A stretch of 64,000 bases of DNA, taken from Moringa oleifera (Eukaryota; Streptophyta; Magnoliopsida; Brassicales; Moringaceae). This document shows, one piece after another, positions 50,706 through 63,863 of this stretch (positions within the stretch are counted from its first letter, which is position 1; each line of letters starts with the position of its first letter). Location: NCBI GenBank assembly GCA_021397835.1, contig JAJFZO010000256.1, positions 4,597,009-4,661,008 on the forward strand, read 5' to 3'. The notes beneath the pieces are model-generated. The model was given only the letters and a program-made list of their open reading frames with translations, was not told the DNA's origin and searched no databases. A program made the position numbers and the translations under genes.

Positions 50706-52108
50706 TGTACCGATATCTGATAGTTAGGGCTTTCTACATTTTCGGTTAGATTTACATTTGTTTTTGCATTTGCTTGTAATTTATTCAACATTTTATTATG
50801 CACAAATTCTTGTATTTTTTGGTGTGTTTTTAGATAATTAATTTAGAGAGTTGATGAATAAGATTTAATTAAATTTATGATTAATTAATATTAATAATTA
50901 TTAAGTTATATATATAATAACAAATATTAACAATAATTTCACGTAAATCTAAACGTAGTCTCTTTAAAAATTCTCGAAATGCTTTCACTTACCTATATTA
51001 AATATATTAAATTAGACAAAAATTCGTATAATATAAAAAATAATTTCAAGTATATATATTTTTATTATTAAAAATATATTTTATATTTTAATATTAAATA
51101 CGATATCTTAAATTAATTTTCATATTATTATTAAATTAATAATTTATAAATTTTACATTATAAATTACTATTACTATTAGCCTAAAAACTGAATTATATT
51201 AAGAAAATAATTTATGACTAAGTAAAATTTAAAAGTACTTTTATTAATGTTACAAATTAATGTAAAAATTAATTTATAAATAAATTTCAATAAATTTAAA
51301 ATACACAATTATGTAAATAAAAATTATAAATTTTGATATATTATTAAAATATAAAATTATAAAATAATTAATAATATTGTTAATACTTAAAAATATATAC
51401 TTTCTATTTTATAACCAGAAATATAGAAATTGTCATTAAAATACATACGAATGACATTTTAAATCTTACCTTATTAAAATTGTGCGTGTAAATAATGTAT
51501 ATTTTTTAATTTTTTAGAAGTAATTCGTGATAATTGAAATATTAAAATATACAATATTTATAATGCAATATGCCTTGAAATAATATGATATTAATATTAT
51601 TAAAGTAATATTAACGTCAACAAAAGAACGTGTTAATATGCTATGCTTTCTTGCATAAATTATGTATTAATGCATTCTAAGTTGTGATATAATGTTATTT
51701 GTTGAATTCATTTTTTTAAATAATAATTTCCTTATGTTGAAGTAGTCTAATTTTAAAAATTCAAATAAATTTAATATTATTTTGTCATATATATTTTAAA
51801 TATAAGAATTTCTTAAACTAATTTAACATAAAATTTTTAGTAAATTTGATATTATTTCATAATATATATTTTAAATATAAGAATTTTTACACTAATATTA
51901 AATTTGAAATGACTCTTTTACAATTTACAATTTTTTACATATGATCTCAATTAACCAGGGATGAACTACACTTTAAGTGAACTTTTAAATTGAAAAGTTT
52001 GAAAAATTGATCTCTCATTTGAATAGAATTTTCAAGTAATAAAAATGCAATTTTTTAATTTATGAAAGATATTTTTTATTTATTAAAAATTTAAAAGAAT
52101 TTAAATAA

Positions 52109-52458
52109 GTAGATGTTAAAGAATTAATTAGATTTCAAATAATTAATTATATGTTAGTTAGATGTTTAGAAAAAATATAACTAGATGTTTCTTAGTTAGT
52201 TACGCGTTAATTTATTAATTGATTAGCAACTAACTAATTTGAGTTTATAATAAGGTATCAACTAGATAATTAATTAATTAATGAATTAAATGTTTCTTAG
52301 TTAATTAGAAGGGAGTTAGACGTCAATTAGATATTAAGAGAATGTTAATTAGATAAATAATTAATTAAGTGAATGTTAAGTAATTAAGTAAATGTTAAAT
52401 AATTAATTAGATTTTTAGAAATTAGATTAATTAATTAATTAGTAGCTAATTTATGAAG
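52109..52458. repeat. TTAGATGTTAA-rich block in the spacer after unit 4
   Basis: The same 350-bp block as after unit 3 with scattered substitutions; near-identical to those after units 5-7. Confidence 0.85.
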
Positions 52459-52598
52459 GATCTCTTACTTATTTTTTTTAAAATGTTAAATATTATTTTT
52501 AAAATATAAATTGTGTTTAAATAAAAGTATAAAATAATTAATATTTATAAAACAGTTAACTACTTAGAAAATTGTCATAAACTAAAATGAAAATTGAA

Positions 52599-52650
52599 AG
52601 CGGGGCTTAGTTACAGTTAAGGTGGCCTTGCCCTGGTGCTATGATAAAAC
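52599..52650 (+). repeat. GC-richer spacer island, upstream of unit 5
   Basis: Same wording as the island before unit 4. Confidence 0.9.
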
Positions 52651-53268
52651 TTTGATAAAATTATATCCAAAGAAAATTATATTTCTATAAATTGAAATTA
52701 AATCATTATAAAAAGAAAAAAAAAACCTAGTCGATGACATGTTAATCATAAACCAATCACTAAAAAATATATACATTTAAAAAATAGAAATAATAAAATA
52801 AAAATAATCGACCTAATATATTAGAAAAATAATCCCTCACTCAAAAATATATGTATTAAAATTTTAATATTGATTGAATTTTGATGTATATTATATATTG
52901 AAACAATATCGATTCAAAATTTAAATAACATCAATTTTATAAAAGTAAAAGTCAAGATTTAAATTCAAATGTTTAAATAAAAGTATCGTTAAATTAAAAT
53001 TTACAAATTATTTATACAAATTTAGAAAAATAAAATAACACTCTCTCTATAAGTTAATCTAAAAGAGAAGAATTTTAATGAAATGACGTACAATTTTCTG
53101 AAAAATGACTGGTACAACAAAGTTTCCCTCTTTTTTTTTAAATAGCTTCAAATTGTAAAATTATTAATCAAGTAACATTCAAAAATATATCTTATAGTTT
53201 GAAAAAATTTATAGTGGATAAACTTTATGTTTAATAATTTGAATAGTAATTCTATTTTTTTTGTTAAT

Positions 53269-53278
53269 CTATATAAAC
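53269..53278 (+). promoter_or_regulatory. TATA box of unit 5
   Basis: CTATATAAAC, 206 bp before the ATG. Confidence 0.65.
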
Positions 53279-53474
53279 GAAAAGATCATAATGAAAGCAG
53301 ATCAAATGCATTTAAGATTTGGATTTCCAATCGCATAAAGCTTGCATTTGTCACTAGATGTAAACAAAACCCACACCTCTCTATTTCTCATTCCAATCTC
53401 TTTTGTAATAATCGTCATTTGCTTCCTGCCTCTGTGTTTTGCATCAGAAATCACGCTTCCTTTATCTTTCCTCC

Positions 53475-54281
53475 ATGGAAACAAGAAGAGTGGAATGCGA
53501 ACTCATGCAAATGGCCTCGGGACGAAGATTAAGTCCCATGTGCGTCTTCATCATTATCGTCAAGGAGACTCACCGGACGTTGTTCCAACATCTTGACGGC
53601 CACAAGACTATAATCCAACGGGATAAACTTCCAACTCGACGCTCTATCTTTCGCCTTCCGCTTTCAGTTCTTCTCGAGGCTGGGCGACCCTATGACCACG
53701 TGTTGAATGAGTTCTTCTGCATCAATCTTGACCAAGATTTATGCACTCTCTTCACCTCATGCGTATATGATACTGTCCATGAGTCGATCCCTCCAAGGTC
53801 TCGCTTCAGGCGTCATCGGGGCTTCCGTATGAAATTTCATGTGAAGGTCAAAAGGAACCGATTGTTCGACGAAATAGAACATGGGGCCATGCTTTTGCGA
53901 ATCGACCATGATCGGTTCTCCCAATTGATAACGAACAGTGATAACGTTGAGTCTGAAACTTGGAATGACGTTATGGATGAAGTCCCTTCTGGGTCACATG
54001 CATCAAACTCCGATGCATTGGACATTGATCGATCGATGAATGGAAGTACAGCAAGCTTTCAGGACATCGACAGTAGAAAAGAAGATGAAGTAGGGGATTG
54101 TAGTATTTGTCTGGTGGAATTATCATCTGGAGGGCCAGTCGTTAAGATACCGTGTTCTCACATGTTTCACGAAGCTTGTCTTTTAGGTTGGTTGGTGATT
54201 AACAACTCATGTCCTCTTTGCCGCTGCAGTTGCTTGATGTACCGATATCTGATAGTTAGGGCTTTCTACATTTTCGGTTAG
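53475..54281 (+). CDS. RING-H2 finger protein, array unit 5 (frame-shifted C-terminus)
   Basis: The single exon gives 268 residues, against 254 in units 4 and 6. All eight RING ligands are kept. Two bases are missing just after the final CPLC (TGCCGCTGCAG where the others have TGCCGCCGCGCAG). The tail therefore changes from RRAVA to RCSCLMYRYLIVRAFYIFG, which is hydrophobic. Other differences include ESIPPRS, RRHRGF and RSMNGST. The protein may still be a working RING ligase with an altered end, or an early pseudogene. Confidence 0.82.
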   Translation: METRRVECELMQMASGRRLSPMCVFIIIVKETHRTLFQHLDGHKTIIQRDKLPTRRSIFRLPLSVLLEAGRPYDHVLNEFFCINLDQDLCTLFTSCVYDTVHESIPPRSRFRRHRGFRMKFHVKVKRNRLFDEIEHGAMLLRIDHDRFSQLITNSDNVESETWNDVMDEVPSGSHASNSDALDIDRSMNGSTASFQDIDSRKEDEVGDCSICLVELSSGGPVVKIPCSHMFHEACLLGWLVINNSCPLCRCSCLMYRYLIVRAFYIFG

Positions 54282-55640
54282 ATTTACATTTGTTTTTGCA
54301 TTTGCTTGTAATTTATTCAACATTTTATTATGCACAAATTCTTGTATTTTTTGGTGTGTTTTTAGATAATTAATTTAGAGAGTTGATGAATAAGATTTAA
54401 TTAAATTTATGATTAATTAATATTAATAATTATTAAGTTATATATATAATAACAAATATTAACAATAATTTCACGTAAATCTAAACGTAGTCTCTTTAAA
54501 AATTCTCGAAATGCTTTCACTTACCTATATTAAATATATTAAATTAGACAAAAATTCGTATAATATAAAAAATAATTTCAAGTATATATATTTTTATTAT
54601 TAAAAATATATTTTATATTTTAATATTAAATACGATATCTTAAATTAATTTTCATATTATTATTAAATTAATAATTTATAAATTTTACATTATAAATTAC
54701 TATTACTATTAGCCTAAAAACTGAATTATATTAAGAAAATAATTTATGACTAAGTAAAATTTAAAAGTACTTTTATTAATGTTACAAATTAATGTAAAAA
54801 TTAATTTATAAATAAATTTCAATAAATTTAAAATACACAATTATGTAAATAAAAACTATAAATTTTGATATATTATTAAAATATAAAATTATAAAATAAT
54901 TAATAATATTGTTAATACTTAAAAATATATACTTTCTATTTTATAACCAGAAATATAGAAATTGTCATTAAAATACATACGAATGACATTTTAAATCTTA
55001 CCTTATTAAAATTGTGCGTGTAAATAATGTATATTTTTTAATTTTTTAGAAGTAATTCGTGATAATTGAAATATTAAAATATACAATATTTATAATGCAA
55101 TATGCCTTGAAATAATATGATATTAATATTATTAAAGTAATATTAACGTCAACAAAAGAACGTGTTAATATGCTATGCTTTCTTGCATAAATTATGTATT
55201 AATGCATTCTAAGTTGTGATATAATGTTATTTGTTGAATTCATTTTTTTAAATAATAATTTCCTTATGTTGAAGTAGTCTAATTTTAAAAATTCAAATAA
55301 ATTTAATATTATTTTGTCATATATATTTTAAATATAAGAATTTCTTAAACTAATTTAACATAAAATTTTTAGTAAATTTGATATTATTTCATAATATATA
55401 TTTTAAATATAAGAATTTTTACACTAATATTAAATTTGAAATGACTCTTTTACAATTTACAATTTTTTACATATGATCTCAATTAACCAGGGATGAACTA
55501 CACTTTAAGTGAACTTTTAAATTGAAAAGTTTGAAAAATTGATCTCTCATTTGAATAGAATTTTCAAGTAATAAAAATGCAATTTTTTAATTTATGAAAG
55601 ATATTTTTTATTTATTAAAAATTTAAAAGAATTTAAATAA

Positions 55641-55990
55641 GTAGATGTTAAAGAATTAATTAGATTTCAAATAATTAATTATATGTTAGTTAGATGTTTA
55701 GAAAAAATATAACTAGATGTTTCTTAGTTAGTTACGCGTTAATTTATTAATTGATTAGCAACTAACTAATTTGAGTTTATAATAAGGTATCAACTAGATA
55801 ATTAATTAATTAATGAATTAAATGTTTCTTAGTTAATTAGAAGGGAGTTAGACGTCAATTAGATATTAAGAGAATGTTAATTAGATAAATAATTAATTAA
55901 GTGAATGTTAAGTAATTAAGTAAATGTTAAATAATTAATTAGATTTTTAGAAATTAGATTAATTAATTAATTAGTAGCTAATTTATGAAG
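55641..55990. repeat. TTAGATGTTAA-rich block in the spacer after unit 5
   Basis: Near-identical to the block after unit 4. Confidence 0.85.
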
Positions 55991-56130
55991 GATCTCTTAC
56001 TTATTTTTTTTAAAATGTTAAATATTATTTTTAAAATATAAATTGTGTTTAAATAAAAGTATAAAATAATTAATATTTATAAAACAGTTAACTACTTAGA
56101 AAATTGTCATAAACTAAAATGAAAATTGAA

Positions 56131-56182
56131 AGCGGGGCTTAGTTACAGTTAAGGTGGCCTTGCCCTGGTGCTATGATAAAAC
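56131..56182 (+). repeat. GC-richer spacer island, upstream of unit 6
   Basis: Same wording as the island before unit 4. Confidence 0.9.
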
Positions 56183-56803
56183 TTTGATAAAATTATATCC
56201 AAAGAAAATTATATTTCTATAAATTGAAATTAAATCATTATAAAAAGAAAAAAAAAAAAACCTAGTCGATGACATGTTAATCATAAACCAATCACTAAAA
56301 AATATATACATTTAAAAAATAAAAATAATAAAATAAAAATAATCGACCTAATATATTAGAAAAATAATCCCTCACTCAAAAATATATGTATTAAAATTTT
56401 AATATTGATTGAATTTTGATGTATATTATATATTGAAACAATATCGATTCAAAATTTAAATAACATCAATTTTATAAAAGTAAAAGTCAAGATTTAAATT
56501 CAAATGTTTAAATAAAAGTATCGTTAAATTAAAATTTACAAATTATTTATACAAATTTAGAAAAATAAAATAACACTCTCTCTATAAGTTAATCTAAAAG
56601 AGAAGAATTTTAATGAAATGACGTACAATTTTCTGAAAAATGACTGGTACAACAAAGTTTCCCTCTTTTTTTTTTAAATAGCTTCAAATTGTAAAATTAT
56701 TAATCAAGTAACATTCAAAAATATATCTTATAGTTTGAAAAAATTTATAGTGGATAAAGTTTATGTTTAATAATTTGAATAGTAATTCTATTTTTTTGTT
56801 AAT

Positions 56804-56813
56804 CTATATAAAC
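56804..56813 (+). promoter_or_regulatory. TATA box of unit 6
   Basis: CTATATAAAC, 206 bp before the ATG. Confidence 0.65.
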
Positions 56814-57009
56814 GAAAAGATCATAATGAAAGCAGATCAAATGCATTTAAGATTTGGATTTCCAATCGCATAAAGCTTGCATTTGTCACTAGATGTAAAC
56901 AAAACCCACACCTCTCTATTTCTCATTCCAATCTCTTTTGTAATAATCGTCATTTGCTTCCTGCCTCTGTGTTTTGCATCAGAAATCACGCTTCCTTTAT
57001 CTTTCCTCC

Positions 57010-57774
57010 ATGGAAACAAGAAGAGTGGAATGCGAACTCATGCAAATGGCCTCGGGACGAAGATTAAGTCCCATGTGCGTCTTCATCATTATCGTCAAGG
57101 AGACTCACCGGACGTTGTTCCAACATCTTGACGGCCACAAGACTATAATCCAACGGGATAAACTTCCAACTCGACGCTCTATCTTTCGCCTTCCGCTTTC
57201 AGTTCTTCTCGAGGCTGGGCGACCCTATGACCACGTGTTGAATGAGTTCTTCTGCATCAATCTTGACCAAGATTTACGCACTCTCTTCACCTCATGCGTA
57301 TATGATACTGTCCATGAGTCGGTCCCTCCAAGGTCTCGCTTCAGGCGTCGTCGGGGCTTCCGTATGAAATTTCATGGGAAGGTCAAAAGGAACCGATTGT
57401 TCGACGAAATAGAACATGGGGCCATGCTTTTGCGAATCGACCATGATAGGTTCTCCCAATTGATAACGAACAGTGATAACGTTGAGTCTGAAACTTGGAA
57501 TGACGTTATGGATGAAGTCCCTTCTGGGTCACATGCATCAAACTCCGATGCATTGGACATTGATCGATCGACGAATGGAAGTACAGCAAGCTTTCAGGAC
57601 ATCGACAGTAGAAAAGAAGATGAAGTAGGGGATTGTAGTATTTGTCTGGTGGAATTATCATCTGGAGGGCCAGTCGTTAAGATACCGTGTTCTCACATGT
57701 TTCACGAAGCTTGTCTTTTAGGTTGGTTGGTGATTAACAACTCATGTCCTCTTTGCCGCCGCGCAGTTGCTTGA
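57010..57774 (+). CDS. RING-H2 finger protein, array unit 6 (intact)
   Basis: A single exon of 254 residues with all RING-H2 ligands and the standard CRRAVA end. Private change: MKFHGKVKR (Val to Gly). It shares LRTLFTSC (Cys to Arg) with unit 7, which suggests that these two are the closest pair. Confidence 0.87.
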   Translation: METRRVECELMQMASGRRLSPMCVFIIIVKETHRTLFQHLDGHKTIIQRDKLPTRRSIFRLPLSVLLEAGRPYDHVLNEFFCINLDQDLRTLFTSCVYDTVHESVPPRSRFRRRRGFRMKFHGKVKRNRLFDEIEHGAMLLRIDHDRFSQLITNSDNVESETWNDVMDEVPSGSHASNSDALDIDRSTNGSTASFQDIDSRKEDEVGDCSICLVELSSGGPVVKIPCSHMFHEACLLGWLVINNSCPLCRRAVA

Positions 57775-59177
57775 TGTACCGATATCTGATAGTTAGGGCT
57801 TTCTACATTTTCGGTTAGATTTACATTTGTTTTTGCATTTGCTTGTAATTTATTCAACATTTTATTATGCACAAATTCTTGTATTTTTTGGTGTGTTTTT
57901 AGATAATTAATTTAGAGAGTTGATGAATAAGATTTAATTAAATTTATTATTAATTAATATTAATAATTATTAAGTTATATATATAATAACAAATATTAAC
58001 AATAATTTCACGTAAATCTAAACGTAGTCTCTTTAAAAATTCTCGAAATGCTTTCACTTACCTATATTAAATATATTAAATTAGACAAAAATTCGTATAA
58101 TATAAAAAATAATTTCAAGTATATATATTTTTATTATTAAAAATATATTTTATATTTTAATATTAAGTACGATATCTTAAATTAATTTTCATATTATTAT
58201 TAAATTAATAATTTATAAATTTTACATTATAAATTACTATTACTATTAGCCTAAAAACTGAATTATATTAAGAAAATAATTTATGACTAAGTAAAATTTA
58301 AAAGTACTTTTATTAATGTTACAAATTAATGTAAAAATTAATTTATAAATAAATTTCAATAAATTTAAAATACACAATTATGTAAATAAAAACTATAAAT
58401 TTTGATATATTATTAAAATATAAAATTATAAAATAATTAATAATATTGTTAATACTTAAAAATATATACTTTCTATTTTATAACCAGAAATATAGAAATT
58501 GTCATTAAAATACATACGAATGACATTTTAAATCTTACCTTATTAAAATTGTGCGTGTAAATAATGTATATTTTTTAATTTTTTAGAAGTAATTCGTGAT
58601 AATTGAAATATTAAAATATACAATATTTATAATGCAATATGCCTTGAAATAATATGATATTAATATTATTAAAGTAATATTAACGTCAACAAAAGAACGT
58701 GTTAATATGCTATGCTTTCTTGCATAAATTATGTATTAATGCATTCTAAGTTGTGATATAATGTTATTTGTTGAATTCATTTTTTTAAATAATAATTTCC
58801 TTATGTTGAAGTAGTCTAATTTTAAAAATTCAAATAAATTTAATATTATTTTGTCATATATATTTTAAATATAAGAATTTCTTAAACTAATTTAACATAA
58901 AATTTTTAGTAAATTTGATATTATTTCATAATATATATTTTAAATATAAGAATTTTTACACTAATATTAAATTTGAAATGACTCTTTTACAATTTACAAT
59001 TTTTTACATATGATCTCAATTAACCAGGGATGAACTACACTTTAAGTGAACTTTTAAATTGAAAAGTTTGAAAAATTGATCTCTCATTTGAATAGAATTT
59101 TCAAGTAATAAAAATGCAATTTTTTAATTTATGAAAGATATTTTTTATTTATTAAAAATTTAAAAGAATTTAAATAA

Positions 59178-59527
59178 GTAGATGTTAAAGAATTAATTAG
59201 ATTTCAAATAATTAATTATATGTTAGTTAGATGTTTAGAAAAAATATAACTAGATGTTTCTTAGTTAGTTACGCGTTAATTTATTAATTGATTAGCAACT
59301 AACTAATTTGAGTTTATAATAAGGTATCAACTAGATAATTAATTAATTAATGAATTAAATGTTTCTTAGTTAATTAGAAGGGAGTTAGACGTCAATTAGA
59401 TATTAAGAGAATGTTAATTAGATAAATAATTAATTAAGTGAATGTTAAGTAATTAAGTAAATGTTAAATAATTAATTAGATTTTTAGAAATTAGATTAAT
59501 TAATTAATTAGTAGCTAATTTATGAAG
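59178..59527. repeat. TTAGATGTTAA-rich block in the spacer after unit 6
   Basis: Near-identical to the block after unit 4. Confidence 0.85.
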
Positions 59528-59667
59528 GATCTCTTACTTATTTTTTTTAAAATGTTAAATATTATTTTTAAAATATAAATTGTGTTTAAATAAAAGTATA
59601 AAATAATTAATATTTATAAAACAGTTAACTACTTAGAAAATTGTCATAAACTAAAATGAAAATTGAA

Positions 59668-59719
59668 AGCGGGGCTTAGTTACAGTTAAGGTGGCCTTGC
59701 CCTGGTGCTATGATAAAAC
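59668..59719 (+). repeat. GC-richer spacer island, upstream of unit 7
   Basis: Same wording as the island before unit 4. Confidence 0.9.
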
Positions 59720-60341
59720 TTTGATAAAATTATATCCAAAGAAAATTATATTTCTATAAATTGAAATTAAATCATTATAAAAAGAAAAAAAAAAAAACCT
59801 AGTCGATGACATGTTAATCATAAACCAATCACTAAAAAATATATACATTTAAAAAATAAAAATAATAAAATAAAAATAATCGACCTAATATATTAGAAAA
59901 ATAATCCCTCACTCAAAAATATATGTATTAAAATTTTAATATTGATTGAATTTTGATGTATATTATATATTGAAACAATATCAATTCAAAATTTAAATAA
60001 CATCAATTTTATAAAAGTAAAAGTCAAGATTTAAATTCAAATGTTTAAATAAAGGTATCGTTAAATTAAAATTTACAAATTATTTATACAAATTTAGAAA
60101 AATAAAATAACACTCTCTCTATAAGTTAATCTAAAAGAAAAGAATTTTAATGAAATGACGTACAATTTTCTGAAAAATGACTGGTACAACAAAGTTTCCC
60201 TCCTTTTTTTTTTAAATAGCTTCAAATTGTAAAATTATTAATCAAGTAACATTCAAAAATATATGTTATAGTTTGAAAAAATTTATAGTGGATAAAGTTT
60301 ATGTTTAATAATTTGAATAGTAATTCTATTTTTTTGTTAAT

Positions 60342-60351
60342 CTATATAAAC
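60342..60351 (+). promoter_or_regulatory. TATA box of unit 7
   Basis: CTATATAAAC, 206 bp before the ATG. Confidence 0.65.
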
Positions 60352-60547
60352 GAAAAGATCATAATGAAAGCAGATCAAATGCATTTAAGATTTGGATTTC
60401 CAATCGCATAAAGCTTGCATTTGTCACTAGATGTAAACAAAACCCACACCTCTCTATTTCTCATTCCAATCTCTTTTGTAATAATCGTCATTTGCTTCCT
60501 GCCTCTGTGTTTTGCATCAGAAATCACGCTTCCTTTATCTTTCCTCC

Positions 60548-61309
60548 ATGGAAACAAGAAGAGTGGAATGCGAACTCATGCAAATGGCCTCGGGACGAAG
60601 ATTAAGTCCCATGTGCGTCTTCATCATTATCGTCAAGGAGACTCACCGGACGTTGTTCCAACATCTTGACGGCCACAAGACTATAATCCAACGGGATAAA
60701 CTTCCAACTCGACGCTCTATCTTTCGCCTTCCGCTTTCAGTTCTTCTCGAGGCTGGGCGACCCTATGACCACGTGTTGAATGAGTTCTTCTGCATCAATC
60801 TTGACCAAGATTTACGCACTCTCTTCACCTCATGCGTATATGATACTGTCCATGAGTCGGTCCCTCCAAGGTCTCGCTTCAGGCGTCGTCGGAGCTTCCG
60901 TATGAAATTTCATGTTAAGGTCAAAAGGAACCGATTGTTCGACGAAATAGAACATGGGGCCATGCTTTTGCGAATCGACCATGATAGGTTCTCCCAATTG
61001 ATAACGAACAGTGATAACGTTGAGTCTGAAACTTGGAATGACGTTATGGATGAAGTCCCTTCTGGGTCACATGCATCAAACTCCGATGCATTGGACATTG
61101 ATCGATCGACGAATGGAAGTACAGCAAGCTTTCAGGACATCGACAGTAGAAAAGAAGATGAAGTAGGGGATTGTAGTATTTGTCTGGTGGAATTATCATC
61201 TGGAGGGCCAGTCGTTAAGATACCGTGTTCTCACATGTTTCACGAAGCTTGTCTTTTAGGTTGGTTGGTGATTAACAACTCATGTCCTCTTTGCCGCGCA
61301 GTTGCTTGA
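60548..61309 (+). CDS. RING-H2 finger protein, array unit 7 (one-codon deletion at the end)
   Basis: A single exon of 253 residues. Three bases are missing after CPLC (TGCCGCGCAG), so the end is CRAVA instead of CRRAVA; the RING is otherwise complete. Private change: RRRSFRMKF (Gly to Ser). LRTLFTSC is shared with unit 6. It is likely functional. Confidence 0.87.
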   Translation: METRRVECELMQMASGRRLSPMCVFIIIVKETHRTLFQHLDGHKTIIQRDKLPTRRSIFRLPLSVLLEAGRPYDHVLNEFFCINLDQDLRTLFTSCVYDTVHESVPPRSRFRRRRSFRMKFHVKVKRNRLFDEIEHGAMLLRIDHDRFSQLITNSDNVESETWNDVMDEVPSGSHASNSDALDIDRSTNGSTASFQDIDSRKEDEVGDCSICLVELSSGGPVVKIPCSHMFHEACLLGWLVINNSCPLCRAVA

Positions 61310-62712
61310 TGTACCGATATCTGATAGTTAGGGCTTTCTACATTTTCGGTTAGATTTACATTTGTTTTTGCATTTGCTTGTAATTTATTCAACATTTTAT
61401 TATGCACAAATTCTTGTATTTTTTGGTGTGTTTTTAGATAATTAATTTAGAGAGTTGATGAATAAGATTTAATTAAATTTATGATTAATTAATATTAATA
61501 ATTATTAAGTTATATATATAATAACAAATATTAACAATAATTTCACGTAAATCTAAACGTAGTCTCTTTAAAAATTCTCGAAATGCTTTCACTTACCTAT
61601 ATTAAATATATTAAATTAGACAAAAATTCGTATAATATAAAAAATAATTTCAAGTATATATATTTTTATTATTAAAAATATATTTTATATTTTAATATTA
61701 AGTACGATATCTTAAATTAATTTTCATATTATTATTAAATTAATAATTTATAAATTTTACATTATAAATTACTATTACTATTAGCCTAAAAACTGAATTA
61801 TATTAAGAAAATAATTTATGACTAAGTAAAATTTAAAAGTACTTTTATTAATGTTACAAGTTAATGTAAAAATTAATTTATAAATAAATTTCAATAAATT
61901 TAAAATACACAATTATGTAAATAAAAACTATAAATTTTGATATATTATTAAAATATAAAATTATAAAATAATTAATAATATTGTTAATACTTAAAAATAT
62001 ATACTTTCTATTTTATAACCAGAAATATAGAAATTGTCATTAAAATACATACGAATGACATTTTAAATCTTACCTTATTAAAATTGTGCGTGTAAATAAT
62101 GTATATTTTTTAATTTTTTAGAAGTAATTCGTGATAATTGAAATATTAAAATATACAATATTTATAATGCAATATGCCTTGAAATAATATGATATTAATA
62201 TTATTAAAGTAATAGTAACGTCAACAAAAGAACGTGTTAATATGCTATGCTTTCTTGCATAAATTATGTATTAATGCATTCTAAGTTGTGATATAATGTT
62301 ATTTGTTGAATTCATTTTTTTAAATAATAATTTCCTTATGTTGAAGTAGTCTAATTTTAAAAATTCAAATAAATTTAATATTATTTTGTCATATATATTT
62401 TAAATATAAGAATTTCTTAAACTAATTTAACATAAAATTTTTAGTAAATTTGATATTATTTCATAATATATATTTTAAATATAAGAATTTTTACACTAAT
62501 ATTAAATTTGAAATGACTCTTTTACAATTTACAATTTTTTACATATGATCTCAATTAATCAGGGATGAACTACACTTTAAGTGAACTTTTAAATTGAAAA
62601 GTTTGAAAAATTGATCTCTCATTTGAATAGAATTTTCAAGTAATAAAAATGCAATTTTTTAATTTATGAAAGATATTTTTTATTTATTAAAAATTTAAAA
62701 GAATTTAAATAA

Positions 62713-63061
62713 GTAGATGTTAAAGAATTAATTAGATTTCAAATAATTAATTATATGTTAGTTAGATGTTTACAAAAATATAACTAGATGTTTCTTAGTT
62801 AGTTACGCGTTAATTTATTAATTGATTAGCAACTAACTAATTTGAGTTTATAATAAGGTATCAACTAGATAATTAATTAATTAATGAATTAAATGTTTCT
62901 TAGTTAATTAGAAGGGAGTTAGACGTCAATTAGATATTAAGAGAATGTTAATTAAATAAATAATTAATTAAGTGAATGTTAAGTAATTAAGTAAATGTTA
63001 AATAATTAATTAGATTTTTAGAAATTAGATTAATTAATTAATTAGTAGCTAATTTATGAAG
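62713..63061. repeat. TTAGATGTTAA-rich block in the spacer after unit 7
   Basis: Near-identical to the block after unit 4, with small private changes (for example TTTACAAAAATATAAC). Confidence 0.85.
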
Positions 63062-63201
63062 GATCTCTTACTTATTTTTTTTAAAATGTTAAATATTATT
63101 TTTAAAATATAAATTGTGTTTAAATAAAAGTATAAAATAATTAATATTTATAAAACAGTTAACTACTTAGAAAATTGTCATAAACTAAAATGAAAATTGA
63201 A

Positions 63202-63253
63202 AGCGGGGCTTAGTTACAGTTAAGGTGGCCTTGCCCTGGTGCTATGATAAAAC
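63202..63253 (+). repeat. GC-richer spacer island, upstream of unit 8
   Basis: Same wording as the island before unit 4. Confidence 0.9.
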
Positions 63254-63863
63254 TTTGATAAAATTATATCCAAAGAAAATTATATTTCTATAAATTGAAA
63301 TTAAATCATTATAAAAAGAAAAAAAAAAAAACCTAGTCGATGACATGTTAATCATAAACCAATCACTAAAAAATATATACATTTAAAAAATAAAAATAAT
63401 CGACCTAATATATTAGAAAAATAATCCCTCACTCAAAAATATATGTATTAAAATTTTAATATTGATTGAATTTTGATGTATATTATATATTGAAACAATA
63501 TCAATTCAAAATTTAAATAACATCAATTTTATAAAAGTAAAAGTCAAGATTTAAATTCAAATGTTTAAATAAAGGTATCGTTAAATTAAAATTTACAAAT
63601 TATTTATACAAATTTAGAAAAATAAAATAACACTCTCTCTATAAGTTAATCTAAAAGAAAAGAATTTTAATGAAATGACGTACAATTTTCTGAAAAATGA
63701 CTGGTACAACAAAGTTTCCCTCCTTTTTTTTTTTTAAATAGCTTCAAATTTTAAAATTATTAATCAAGTAACATTCAAAAATATATCTTATAGTTTGAAA
63801 AAATTTATAGTGGATAAAGTTTATGTTTAATAATTTTAATAGTAATTCTATTTTTTTGTTAAT

